Origin: Trissonchulus latispiculum
Taxonomy: Eukaryota; Nematoda; Enoplea; Enoplida; Ironidae
Reading direction: 5' to 3'
NCBI GenBank assembly: GCA_030248195.1
Contig: JASAND010020355.1
Coordinates: 62,001 to 126,000, forward strand
DNA: 64,000 bases
This document shows, piece by piece, positions 49,385 to 60,353 of the stretch. A program made the translations under genes and the position numbers. Below the pieces are notes generated by a model. The model had not been told where the DNA came from and did no database searches. It was given only the letters and a program-made list of their open reading frames with translations. Numbering within the stretch: position 1 is the stretch's first letter; every line of letters begins with the position of its first letter.

Positions 49385-49682
49385 GGCCAGTGTTATTAAA
49401 ATTGGGTTGAGTTCAACCCGAGTTGAACCTATTCTTGAGTTCAACGCTAAAATTTTAGGGTTGACAAAACCCCAGAGCTCAACTCAATGTTATCAAATAT
49501 TTCGGGGTTGATGTTTCTTTTCCAGCGTTAATTCCGTTTTAACTCACCCAAATTTCAAACCCAACCCTGCTTTACAAACTGGTTTTGATAACACTGGGGT
49601 CAAAATTTTTAACCCGGTCTCAACCCGGGTTGGGGTTTCAACCCGGGTTGAGATGCTTGATAACATGGCCCATGATGGTAAT
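49385..49682. repeat. Foldback element built from GGGTTGAG words
   Basis: Ends GGGCCAGTGTTATTAAAATT and GATAACATGGCCC are inverted. The arms hold TTGAGTTCAACCCG and CAACCCGGGTTGAG words. It lies just beyond the TSP1 exon and the alternative stop exon. Confidence 0.7.
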
Positions 49683-49726
49683 TGCCACATGCCGTTACCA
49701 TAATTAACAAGGTATCTGATATTAAG

Positions 49727-49755
49727 CTAATGGAGTTCGCGAGATGACTCTATTA
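49727..49755 (-). CDS. Alternative terminal exon after TSP1 (would make a secreted protein)
   Basis: A strong acceptor (GTTTATTTTCCAG) lies 160 bases below the TSP1 exon. In the phase left by TSP1 it reads IESSRELH then TAG. If used, the CTLD-CCP-TSP1 module ends here as a secreted protein of about 285 residues and the channel is a separate gene. No domain supports it, only the splice site and a short open frame, so chance is a real possibility. Confidence 0.3.
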
Positions 49756-49914
49756 CTGGAAAATAAACCAAATTAGCTTTTATCCATGGGGGAGCAAATA
49801 CTTAAAGGGGAATTAACTTTTACTAACTTAACATTAACTTAAATGGGAACCAAATATTTCAAGATACCAACAAATGAATTACTCTGCAACGCTAATAGAG
49901 AAAATTTTCATTAC

Positions 49915-50064
49915 CGCAAGCTTTCTTCTGACATAGGATTTCCTCCGTTTGATGAGCCTTGCATTCGAAACTGCCCGAAAGAACAGCTCGATAGCGTCGC
50001 ATTGTTCCCGTTCCGCAAGTCACCGTACAACTGGTGAATTCGGACCAGTCGCCAAATTTGCAGT
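49915..50064 (-). CDS. Exon 7: thrombospondin type 1 repeat
   Basis: A 1-1 exon (acceptor TTTACAG, donor GTAATG) coding one TSP1 repeat of about 50 residues. GDWSEFTSCTVTCGTGTMRR gives the WSxFxxC and CxxTCGxGxxxR signature; three later cysteines end in LCQKKAC. TSP1 repeats bind matrix and cell-surface proteins; the W and TCG sites are often C-mannosylated and O-fucosylated. This is the last secure exon of the N-terminal module. Confidence 0.93.
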
Positions 50065-50276
50065 CTGTAAACAAGATTGCATTTTTGATTGTGTTGTGCA
50101 ATATTTCTTAATGTGAAGAATAATACAAGATTTTTTGCAATTTCAACAAACTACGTGTATTATTCAACCACCACCATACTAATCTGTGATTACAGATTGC
50201 TATTTTGATCGATATGATTTCATTGATTCTCAACTAGGAGAATTTTGATTAGATTGAAAATAAATTTTTAACTAAT

Positions 50277-50425
50277 CAGAACGTCCACTACGTTCACCGC
50301 AATGGAGGTGCTGTGGTAGCTCCGCTTGACGCGGTCACCCCTTGACAATCTCGGTAAATTGCCCAAGGTAGGAAATCCAAGGTTTCCCCAGAGGGAAGCT
50401 ATTTGCGGCTCCGTGCTGAAGCCGA
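50277..50425 (-). mobile_element. SINE fragment, inverted
   Basis: The complement carries GGGCAATTTACCGAGATTGT, CAAGGGGTGACCGCG and GGAGCTACCACAGCACCTCC, as in the 54975 and 60009 copies. Both ends are truncated. It lies in the intron between the sushi and TSP1 exons. Confidence 0.6.
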
Positions 50426-50806
50426 ACCTGAGCAAAGATCAGAGTTGATCAATCGGACCGACGGATCCAAAACTAATTTCGATTAGACGTAAATGAAGTA
50501 AATACTACATACGACAACTATTTGCAATTTCGCTAAAGATTGAATGTCTCTCTGCAAACCAGTGAAAACATTGCGAAATTCTAATTTTTAAACATAATAT
50601 GTAGAATTCTAAAACATATTTGACTTCAAACCTAGTTAATATAGTTTCCCTGTTAGATATATACAAATTTGTTTATTCCAGAGAGAGAGGACATACCAGG
50701 CTCACAATTTTAAGTATATTAAACTTTGAAAATATATTTGAATTTAAAATTATTTGTGCAATTTCTCTATTTGAATATGCAAATTAGGTTATTCCAGAGG
50801 CCATAC

Positions 50807-50983
50807 CAGGCTCACAGAACGGTGTATGCGACCAGTTGCCATTGATGCAAACAGCCCGCGCCCCGTCTGCCGGCACCAACTTGTAGCCATGATTGCACTG
50901 AAACGACTGGCTTCCACCGTGCGACACTATTTCGGCCCCGGATACGACACCATTTTCCATGCTCCTGGTTCCGGCACAGCCAC
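50807..50983 (-). CDS. Exon 6: sushi (CCP) domain
   Basis: A single 1-1 exon (acceptor TTTTATAG, donor GTATGG) coding one full sushi domain of about 58 residues. The four cysteines and landmarks are all present: GCAGTRSMENGVVSG, SFQCNHGYKLV, RAVCINGNWSHTPFCEP. Sushi domains are extracellular protein-binding modules found in complement regulators and adhesion proteins. It sits directly between the CTLD and TSP1 exons in the same phase. Confidence 0.93.
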
Positions 50984-51154
50984 CTATAAAAGTAACAAAA
51001 TCCTGAGATCAACAGAAGGTCGTGGGAGAGAAAAGCTAGAATGAGTTAACTATTGCTAAGAACTATTAACGTGGATATATATTTTCAGAAAATAGGATAG
51101 CTATGAATCTACAGTTGAACTTCAGTGTGTTCACTGAAAAAGGAGTATTTCATG

Positions 51155-51420
51155 GCTGGGTAGCTGTTAGCTGAACAATATAGCTGTTGGACTGCAGGAA
51201 CGCTAGATTAACGGTTCGATTCCCACCACTGCCACAAAAGACATATAGACTACAGCTCCGTCGGTCAAACGAGGCACCAAGTTGACGGGGCCACTGCAAC
51301 AATTTGTAAGTGCAGGATCCCTGCTATGGGAAGAAACTAGCTGTAGCAGGATCAAGCGCTCAAAAGTTGGCACTTACTCGGATTTGCTCCTAAGTCTCAA
51401 CGGCCCTAAAAAAACAAAAT
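51155..51420 (+). mobile_element. Second tRNA-like SINE
   Basis: Contains GGTTCGATTCCCACC, a good B-box, after TTGGACTGCAGGAACGCTAG, and ends in CGGCCCTAAAAAAACAAAA. A related head (GGTCAGTAGTCAGAGTGC with GGTTCGATTAACG) lies inverted at 53450-53520. Neither folds as a plausible functional tRNA by eye. Confidence 0.5.
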
Positions 51421-51436
51421 AGGGGTGGTGACTAAC

Positions 51437-51637
51437 CACAGAGTGAGATTTCGATATTGTAGTTGGGTATGAAACAGAAGAAAGTCTGATTGGTGACTTC
51501 CTCGCATGGACGCCAGGCTTGAATCTGGGGTCCGCTTTGGAGAATGGGACAATTTCGGGCCCCGATTAGGGCCAAATCAGGGCCCAGATAGAAGAGACAG
51601 TTTTTGGGCAACTCGAACAACAAACCTTCCACGATGC
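51437..51637 (-). CDS. Exon 5: CTLD C-terminal half
   Basis: Acceptor TGTTTCAG, donor GTTAGT, phase 1 in and 1 out. It encodes ARNCPILQ...WRPCEEVTNQTFFCF, the closing cysteine pattern of a CTLD (C...W..C......F.C). A short tail (NYNIEISLC) follows before the junction. The same GTTAGT donor form and the same short cysteine tail occur at the end of the second CTLD at 26319, which suggests the two lectin modules share ancestry. Confidence 0.8.
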
Positions 51638-51846
51638 CTGAAACAGAAAAACAAAAAAGACAAAATGAATAATCACGGAAAATAAAATAATAAATAATAA
51701 AATAATAAATACATAAATAAAAAAATCACAGATGTAAATAAATAATAAGATAAGCATATCCTTATTTTTTCATGTGATTGGTGCTTTCTTAACACTGACC
51801 CACAAAGCAAGCTTGTATGCAATGCTTCCTTTAGTCTGACACTTAC

Positions 51847-51905
51847 TTTGGTCCTCTAGCACGGTTTCCGGGGCAAGACCCCAAGTTGACGATATACCAT
51901 GTTGC
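51847..51905 (-). CDS. Exon 4: CTLD middle segment
   Basis: A 59-base exon with a TTTTAG acceptor and GTAAGT donor, phase 2 in and 1 out, exactly bridging the two CTLD halves. It encodes HGISSTWGLAPETVLEDQ. Little can be said of it alone; the support is the splice sites and the phase fit. Confidence 0.65.
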
Positions 51906-52445
51906 CTAAAATTCAAAACGTCAACTGCAGCTCAAGCAAGGACAAGTGACGCATGCCGTCCTCCCGGTTCCTTGCTTAATACAAAATTTATAGCACTAAA
52001 TTATGCACCGGTTTAATAAATTGCCGATCTTTTTTCCAAAAATCAATTTTATGATGTTTTCAGAAAATGTGCCAAAATTCCATCCCACGTCCGAGTAACG
52101 CTTAGCCCCGATATAGTCATAGTATTAACTTCTAGGTGGGGTGTAAGATAAGATTATGTATACTAGCCTTCTTCCAGGCAGTTTAAAACCCCTGGAGAGA
52201 ACTCCAGCCTACAGAAGGTTATAGGGTACCGGTGATTGATTATTATCGGATTCACAGCCCGAAGCCAGGAGCGACAACTCAAATGATGACTACATCTGTG
52301 GAAGGGGGCAAGTCCTTTATCAGGCATTACGCCAGAACACAGACTCCTGTTACCTTCCCACCACAGTGCTCAAGTGCTAAACAAAACTACTACGCGTAAA
52401 CTCAAGCGAAAATATAGCAGAAGTTGACTGTAAAAGTTTACGTAC

Positions 52446-52623
52446 GTCAAAAGAGCCTGAATTTCCTGATATTCATTGTCGTTTCTAACAATTGGAAACA
52501 TCGCATCTGCGTGCAGATCGCGGCATGCCTCCGAATCCAAAGCCAATGTCATACTGGCATCTTGAATTGGCTTTATGCAGCCGAAGCTTACATCTGTCCA
52601 GCCGCTTTCACAGGACGCTGATT
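52446..52623 (-). CDS. Exon 3: C-type lectin domain, N-terminal half
   Basis: Acceptor TTTAGCAG, donor GTACGT, phase 1 in and 2 out. It encodes the opening of a CTLD: CESGWTDVSFGCIK matches the C-x-x-GW...C start, and EACRDLHADAMFPIV with NEYQEIQALL matches the first-helix and second-helix pattern (A-x-x-C then an acidic-rich helix). CTLDs bind sugars, proteins or lipids outside the cell. No calcium-site motif (EPN/QPD with WND) is visible in this domain, so sugar binding is not supported. Confidence 0.85.
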
Positions 52624-53223
52624 CTGCTAAACACTAGCGCCATCAAGAGTACATAATAGATAAGAGTGTGACAAGCTTCAAGTTCTCTGTTGTAAAATCT
52701 TTATATTGGTTTATTTCACCACCTATTGGCTACTTTGATACTCATTTATTTGTGGAGAGGGTCAGGCGTTAGCGGCTGAAGCATGCTACTGCGGACTGCC
52801 ACGGGGGCACCAAGTATCACAGACCGACGACTGTCGTATTTCGTCAACTATTCCTTTCCTGCAGGTGCTCCTGACCCATCAAATGTAACTGGCTGCATGT
52901 TAAATTGCCTTTGAACGAATCGGCAGGATCCCTTTGAGGCTTTTTTGCGGCAACTCGGAACTTTAGCTTTGCAGTCAACAGTTTTGAGCTAGATTGTTAC
53001 ACTGATTTCAATCTCTCGCAGATCCATAAATTTAAGCAAAGGTATGTAATTTGAATTTCAACAACTGTACAACTCATGCATTTTGATGATGTGATGTGGG
53101 TAGCCTGGGAGGATTTTTGGATATGTGGTTTTCGCCTTGCCGCTTGATACCTACGAAAGCAGTCGTATAAGTTTTAAATGAACAAGTTTTTTAGAATAAA
53201 TGTTACATTAACAATATTCTTAC

Positions 53224-53262
53224 CTCCTACGAACCAAGAACACCACAGTAGGAAAAGGAGCC
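53224..53262 (-). CDS. Exon 2: signal-peptide hydrophobic core
   Basis: A 39-base exon between a TGTTGCAG acceptor and a GTAAGA donor. It encodes LLFLLWCSWFVG, a hydrophobic core suited to a signal peptide. Phase is 1 in, 1 out, so it joins exon 1 and the CTLD exon without a shift. The likely cleavage region is just after it, around ESAS. It shows that the following lectin module faces the secretory lumen. Confidence 0.6.
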
Positions 53263-53645
53263 CTGCAACAAATATAATTTATGAAATCAAGAAATAAAGT
53301 AAAGAAATAATGATTTGACTTATAAACGCAGGATCTTAAAATTTTTTGTCAGACATTAGACTGTCAGATCGAATGTCAGATGCAAGTTTTTTGTTGTTCA
53401 AAATCATGTACAGGGTTTAGATCCCAGGATTTGAAAGATGTGAAGAAAAGTGTCCAGAGCGTTAATCGAACCTGAGTGGTCTGACCTCCAGTCAAGCACT
53501 CTGACTACTGACCAACTCCCAAAGAAGTATGGGGGTGTTTCAAGAGCTTTGGAGCGCTCCTAATAGCTGGAAGGGCAGCTAACTAGGAGGAGCATACATT
53601 TTGCCTGCGTGAGTTTCACAGCATGCTCTTAGGAGTGGGTACTAC

Positions 53646-53667
53646 CTTTCCTCCTAAGGATTACCAT
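53646..53667 (-). CDS. Exon 1: start codon and signal-peptide n-region
   Basis: ATG at 53667-53665 encodes MVILRRK plus one base, followed by a GTAGTA donor, so it ends in phase 1. Joined to the next exon it gives a textbook signal peptide: basic n-region, then a hydrophobic stretch. I chose this start because it is the nearest ATG exon whose phase fits exon 2. The donor is not the strongest form, so another 5' exon is possible. Confidence 0.5.
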
Positions 53668-54974
53668 GTGATCGATCAACTGTTCGTAATCAAATGAAGC
53701 AAGGATAATCCACTTCTGTTGAAAGAAGCAGGTACCTAATTATAGCCGACGGAAAACTGTTAAAATATCTATATACTATATAATAGGGATAATATATATA
53801 ATACTATAATATATAATACTATAATAGTAAACAGTAATGGAACCGGGTCATTTAGGCTTGACCCGATGACCCGGTTTTTTTGGAAATCCAAAAACATTGA
53901 TTTTGGCGAAGAATTCTAATTCTCATCTTCTTCCCGAAAAGAATGACTATCAAGTAGTTTTTTAAACATATTTACTAAGACCATTTTGTAAATTGTAAAT
54001 GGAGAGATGTGATCTGCTACGTGATGGTGCGCTTGATCAACTAAAAGTTAAGTTAAACTTTATTTAGAATATTAACTTAGATTTTATGTCCAGCCAAAAA
54101 TTTATACTCATGACCGCGTTTGAGATACAAGAATCAGGTTTTGGCAACAGATCAATTAAGTAGTTTAAAATATCTTTTGTTCCATATCCTTTTGGTTTAG
54201 TTTACCGTTTAGCAGAACGTGCTACCAATACCTTTGATACGATGTTATACGTAAAACCGTAATCTTTCCAGTGTCTTCAAAATACACTTGACTCAGACTA
54301 GCCATTTAGCCCTGTCGTCCACTTAGAATGACCGATATATAAAATATATAATTAGCATAAGCGTAAAACTGATTGTGAGGTTGCTGGGCACCATGTACTT
54401 TATTTTAAGCCAAAAAGAAAGACTACATAAGCATGGAAAGTAACAAAGTTGGAATACTATTTCTGGCTGATTTGGACCTGATTTATTGCTATATCTTGGA
54501 AAATCTTTTTCATGGAAAATCTTTCAAATGGATATAACTGGGAAAGGAGAGTGGAGCGGAAGCGTGGAGCGATAGATATCTAACCACAAGCTGACTAAAG
54601 GCTTTGGAATGCTAAAACGAGCTAAGTCGATCCACTCGTTGTGACTAGACTCGGTTACAAAAATAATTTGTATTGACTATAGATCAATATAAATCAAGAT
54701 TAATTGAGTTAGAGTGCACTAATGTGCTTCAGGACTTATTACAAACATGAATCTTATCTTCAGAGACCTTATTATAAACTAACACAAAGCTATTGAGCTT
54801 ATTTAGCAGCGTTGTATGCCGTCTTCAAATGACAGTTCTTTTACGCTGAGCACAGGTCGATCAGAGAGGAATGCTGATTGTACTCTCTGCACACATCGAC
54901 CACAAACACGAAAGTCTAGATCCGAAGGATCTGAAATTGAACAATCGATCTACTCTGATCATTGTTCACTCCGG

Positions 54975-55257
54975 CTTCAAACTGGAGCCGCACTCTAGTC
55001 CTCTAGGGGAAACCCTGGACTTCCCACCTTTGGCAATTTACCGAGAATGTCAAGGGGTGGCCGCCTGCGAGGTGGAGCTACCACAGGACCTCCATTACGG
55101 TGAAAGTAATGGACGTACTGACAGCCTTGTAGAACACCTCGGATAATTGCTACTGCAGTTATTCAGTGTCAGCTACCCCACCACCCAGACAAAATTCAAA
55201 AACTGCTGACACTACCCCTAACCGGCGTACCGACTGGGGTGAGGTGGCTGTAAAAAA
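54975..55257 (+). mobile_element. SINE copy, same family as 60009-60353
   Basis: Shares CAATTTACCGAGAATGTCAA, GGAGCTACCACAGGACCTCC, GCCTTGTAGAACACCTCGG and the 3' end GACTGGGGTGAGGTGGCTGT plus A tail, followed by (TGTAAA)n. Its 5' part (54820-54975) differs from the 60-kb copy, so it is either chimeric or another subfamily. Confidence 0.65.
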
Positions 55258-55371
55258 AAATTGTAAATGTAAATGTAAATGTAAATGCAGAAATGAGTTG
55301 GCAAAACCAATAATTTATCAGTCTGTGAAATTTTACATTGTCATCTGTGATGTCGAAAAACACTGAGTACC

Positions 55372-55738
55372 TTAAAGCCTGGTTCACACTGGTGTCTTAT
55401 GTCTTATGTCTTATGTCTTTTGTCTTATGTCTTATGTCTTAAGGCGTTCACACTGATGTTTTATATCTTATGTCTTATGTCTTTTTGTCTTAAGACAGAC
55501 TTGGGCCAGGCTCAACTTTTGTCTTATGTCTTAAGAGATAAACCAATCACATTGCAGCTAATGTAGTCAAGTCATTGTCAAGTTCATTGGCTGAAAGATT
55601 CAAATGTGCCGCCTACGACAAGAGACATAAGACAGCAGTATGAACGGTTCTGTCTTAAGACATAAAACATAAGACATACGACATAGCACAAAAGACAAAA
55701 GACATAAGACATAAGACAGCAGTGTGAACCAGGCTTAA
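55372..55738. repeat. Foldback element built from GTCTTAT words
   Basis: TTAA + AGCCTGGTTCACACTG on the left, CAGTGTGAACCAGGC + TTAA on the right. The left arm is GTCTTATGTCTTATGTCTTA, the right arm its complement GACATAAGACATAAGACA, with GTTCACACTG as an inner spacer word. The element is 367 bases with no coding frame. Confidence 0.85.
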
Positions 55739-56169
55739 GAATTTGGTTTCTTGTTTTGTATTGAGTATAATTTGTTCAGTATCTTCAAAAATTGCCTTGG
55801 TGGCAAAAATAATCTGTGAACTATATATACTTCTACGTAGGTTCATATACTTCTACATACAATAGTCATTGAACTGATAAAACTAAACTGTAATCTGCTG
55901 GATACTAGATTTAAATTAACCGCAAGCTGCAAAAATACGCAAGAGCAAAATATATATTTAAAAAAATGAGCATATCAATATAGCACACTGAATAAAAGTT
56001 AAACCTATAGTACGACCAAAAATGTGTGTACAAACTTCGACCGTTTATAGCAGATTAACCTTTGGAGTAAATCCCAACAATGTATATATTTTAAAATCCT
56101 CAGAAACCAGAGATTTCGACAATTCTGAAAAATCCGGAAATCCGGGTTTCATTCACAAAAAATCTAAAA

Positions 56170-56960
56170 TTTTTAGTGTTTCGCCCAATTTGTCTCTCAA
56201 TCAAAATTTTGTTTTTACGATCGAATAGAGCTGGTCCCGCTGCATATTTTTGCTCCCAGATATTTTTTACGAAAATGTACTTAATTTCCGGGATTCCGGG
56301 TTTTCAAAATTTCCGGATTTTAAAAATTTTCTCCAATACCCACAAGATGGGCATCATTCGAAAGCTCTTATCGGGCTGAACAACTTTTGTAATAGAATGA
56401 ACTCTTGAAAACGCACGCAATTCCCGGAATTCGAGAAAACCGGATATTCCGGATTTTAAAAACTTTCTCCAATACCCCACAATATGGATATCATTCGAAT
56501 GCTCTCAATGAGCTGAACAAATCTTGTAATAGAACTAATGTCTGAAAGCGCACCCAATTCCCGAAATTCACGAATTCCGGATTTCAATCTAGCTTAGAAG
56601 GTATTAGCGAAATCCGAGAACTGGGCTCATTTCTGCAAGTTGGTTCTATTACAAGATTTGTTCAGCTCATCAAGAGCTTTCGAATGATACCCATAATGTG
56701 GGGCATTGGAGAAAATTTTTAAAATCCGGAAAATCCGGTTTTCTCGAATTCCGGGAATTGTGTGCATTTTCAAGAGTTCATCCCATTACAAAAGTTGTAC
56801 AGCTCGATAAGAGCTTTCGAATGATACCCTTCTTGTGGGTATTGGAGAAAATTTTTTAAATCCGGAAATTTTGAAAACCCGTTATTCCGGAAACTTGCTG
56901 CATTTTCGTTTTAGTTTCGATATCCAGAAAGTTCTAAAATTTGTGGTAAATTCAGAAAAC
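56170..56960. repeat. Inverted array of CCGGAATTCCGG / GAATGATACC units
   Basis: Units of about 190-220 bases containing TTCTCCAATACCC, then GGGCATCATTCGAAAGCTCT and AATTCCGGATTTT recur at 56270 and 56460, and in inverted form at 56640 and 56790, around a centre near 56610. It is a palindrome of tandem units. Confidence 0.65.
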
Positions 56961-59900
56961 CGGGGTCGAAGTTCTTGACCCGATGATCCGGTCCGAAAAG
57001 TTACACGAACTGACACGGTTACATCGCTGGTGTTAACTTAGCATTACTTAAGAAAATTTTAAAAAACGATTTGCTAACTTGAAACTTGAAAGCTCTCAAC
57101 TTACACATTCTCTGAGAGTCAAATGTAAAGCAAGCCATATATTTTCAAGTCAAAACATTCTATAACAGACGAAATATCTGTTGAGCCACTATACACGATT
57201 AAAGGTTAAATATTTTAGATTTGAGAAAGATAAGCGAAATGATTCTAAAGTTTTGCAGCAGGGAGACTAACTTTACATCGAATTATGACTTTCAACGAGA
57301 GGAAACTAAACTTTTCGAAATAACGGAAACTCCTAAAAAAGGTACACTTAACAATACCAAATCCACTTCCCAAGTTTTCTACCTCTGGCAAAGCCTGCCC
57401 ATTCAGTAGGGTCGTACCCAGGCTACCCAGGAAAATTTGGTGCTGAGCCCGCCGCGGCTCAGGCTGAAAGCCCGGCCAGCTACCAGGACCGGTTTTGGAG
57501 GCCTGGCCCACCGGGCCTACCGGCCCCGGCCAGGGCTTTAGGCCGGGCCTAGAAGTCGGATCTTTGCTCCGGACCCTGGCCCGGGCCCGGCAATTTTTTA
57601 TGAAAACAACCCTACCAGACAAAACCTAGAAGAGTAGCCAACTACCGGCACAACGACACACAATAATTTATTTAAAACACAATGGAAGTTTTACTTCAAT
57701 AAAGTTACGTGTATACTTTTTTCAAACACTGACTGGAACACTACGTACACAGAAAGCCACTTCACAAAAACTGATGAGAGAGATGCGCAAAAGAGGACAC
57801 CAAAAACGACAAAACGAAGACAAAAGACGACAGAAAAAAACAGCAAAATGGAGAAAAACAACACTCAACAACAGCACTGTAGTAGTCAATTAAATATCCA
57901 GCACGAGAAGGAACAGATAGTGTAGTGTAAATAATAGTAGTATAGTCAATCGTAGCACAATACACGCACGTCAATATATCTTGTGTGGTATATAGCAGCA
58001 GCAAAAGTACGTCTGTAATGTAAAGTATGTAACAATGACCATAGAAAACAAAAAACCCCAGAAATGCCACAAATGCAAAAAAATACTGCAACTCGCAGGC
58101 AAACTGCTAGGAAATTGCTCCAGATATTGACAATTAAATTCAATTAAAATTTATTTAAATTATTATTACTAATGATGGGTACCGGATATTTTTCATAACC
58201 GGTTATCCGCCTATTAAAAACTTCAGTTCAAGAAAATTATTCGATTTCTATTAAAATTTAAATTCATTTCAATTTTGATTTTTCGCTGCGCTGTTAATTT
58301 CTATCATCAAGCCAAGCTACAATCTTGGCTTCTGAAACACTTTCAAGAGAACGTTTTGAAAATACATTTTTAAAGTTTTCAAATTTTGGTGAAAAATTTA
58401 CCAGTTTTTCACTACTTAATTTGAAATGTAAAAGGATATTCGGATATTTTTCTCAAATCCGAAATATATATTATGTGAAGATTAAAACTAATTATCCGGA
58501 TACCCAGTGCCCATCGATAAGATATCACAATTTGTCAAAGTCATCAAATTTGATCAAAATGTCTAAATTAACACTGAGCAATTTACAAAACAATCCACTA
58601 CTTATTTCCGACTAAAGACAGGACAGCACGAAAAACGATAAAACGTATTAAAGACGACAATAAACTCAAACTCAAAAGAGATGAAGAGTTTGAAAAGCTA
58701 AAACTTGTCACGTGGCGAGGTTCAACCCGCCATATAGTGTTGGAAATCGGTGTTGCAGTAAGTAAAACTCAAAAATAAGTTCGACTAAATAACCAGCAGC
58801 TGCCACCTCCAATTAGGCAATTCAGTCCAAAACATGCGCTTAGCAGGCCAGCAAAGACAAACGTAGAAAACACCCCTTCCCCCCATATAGTGCTCAAGAA
58901 ACACACGTACTATTGAAATAAAGCAAGATCTATCAAGGACGATTTAACCAAATATTAACCAAATCAACTATAGTAGAGATATATTTCTAGATGCATTTCT
59001 ATAAGAAACACTGAGAAACAAAAAAGATAGTAGACGGATTAACATACCATACAGTGGACGGGGTGGGAAGGGATAGGGGGAAATTTTAAGTTTACAAAAA
59101 GTGATGCACCAAAATTTTCCATTTTTCAAAAGTTCAAAAGAGACACAATAATATAGAAAAATAAATGTCACAGCTAAATTTTCGGCTTTAAACAACAGAT
59201 AAAAGCATATAAAATAAGAAAACCCGGGTAAGCATCAAATTGTTCTAAAAATACTTCTTCTAGAAACAAGGGGGATGAAAGCTAAAACTGGACGTTAAAA
59301 TTAGAAATAGTGGACCGAACGCAACGAAACAAGAAAGTAAGAAGAAAACCACGTGCAGTCAAACTTCATGCAGTGGACAGGGGAGCCAGTTGTTTTGTAC
59401 TACTGGATTAAAGCTTTCCCGGAATAACATATTATGTAATAGGTCAATTAGTTAAGTTAAGAAAACAATGCTCATATTTAATTTTTGTTGGAAAAATCAA
59501 GAAAGTTATATCACTTTATGTAATATCGCTTTCGAAATGAAAATGTCTATGTATATGCGTACAACACGTTGGTGCAAAACTCATTTACACATAATGTTTT
59601 ACCAGCAGATGTAAAGCTGGAAAAGAAATCCCAAATTTCTATTTTTCAATTTTCAAATTTTCAAATTCCTCACCCACCGGTACAAAATGACACTCTAAGA
59701 GTAAGAATTTCAGCACCTGAAAACTGGACACATTCAATTTCTGTTAAATTAAACTTAAGATTTTTAAGTTAAATTTAAATTAATTTAAGTTAAATCAGTT
59801 AGAATTTGACATACTTTTCATCCGACAAACACTGCCCATTGCTCCCAACCCCAAATCATTGCCGATTTTAATTTGATCATAAACAATTTAGCTGCCAAAT

Positions 59901-60008
59901 AATTTAGAAAACACTGAACTTGAAACATGCAAAACCTAGAAGCAATTTTGACTGACGAAAAAATTAAATTAGAATTGAAGTAGATGAAAGTAGAATTAAA
60001 TAAAGGAA

Positions 60009-60353
60009 GCGAACCTCCCGTAGCGCAGTGGTTTCTTGCTGCGCTACAAGTGGAGAATCATGTCAAGTCTAGAGCTTGAACAAAAAATAAGCCCTAGCAC
60101 CGTATTTCAAATATCCCTCCTGGGCAATTTACCGATGTCAAGGGGTGGCCGCCTGCTTGGTGGAGCTACCACAGCATCTCCATTACGGTGGACGTAATGG
60201 ACGTACTGATAGCCTTGTAGAACACCTCGGGTAATTGCTATGACAATTTTATTCAGTGTCAGCATCCCCCTTCCCTCAAAAATGCATACGTTCTTACGCT
60301 TGCACTACCCCTAACCGGAGCACCGACTGGGGTGAGGTGGCTGTAAAAAAATA
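60009..60353 (+). mobile_element. tRNA-headed SINE
   Basis: Begins with CCTCCCGTAGCGCAGTGG, an A-box-like tRNA head, and ends in GGGGTGAGGTGGCTGTAAAA with a short A tail. The body (CAAGGGGTGGCCGCCTGC, GGAGCTACCACAG, TCCATTACGGTG) is shared with copies at 54975-55257 and, inverted, 50277-50425. No coding frame. Confidence 0.7.

Larger units (their letters stand above)
13983..53667 (-). other. Span of multi-domain DEG/ENaC channel locus (one gene or two adjacent genes)
   Basis: This entry ties together the exons listed below. Exons from 53667 to 49915 read signal peptide, CTLD, sushi, TSP1 and end in phase 1. Exons from 41931 to 13983 read a complete DEG/ENaC core with an inserted kringle and CTLD, begin in phase 1 and keep a compatible phase at all 21 junctions up to a TAA stop. 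DEG/ENaC proteins are trimeric sodium channels of the plasma membrane with two membrane helices and a large cysteine-rich ectodomain. The module exons are mostly symmetrical 1-1, the usual pattern for shuffled extracellular domains. If it is one gene, the protein is about 1,170 residues plus unseen exons in the 49.9-41.9 kb gap. If two, a secreted lectin-sushi-TSP1 protein lies upstream of the channel. The exon models are read by eye and have no transcript support. Confidence 0.75.

Noticed and set aside
53450..53520. Possible tRNA gene on the minus strand (A-box and B-box-like words).
   Set aside because: The acceptor stem does not pair and there is no terminator; it resembles a SINE head.
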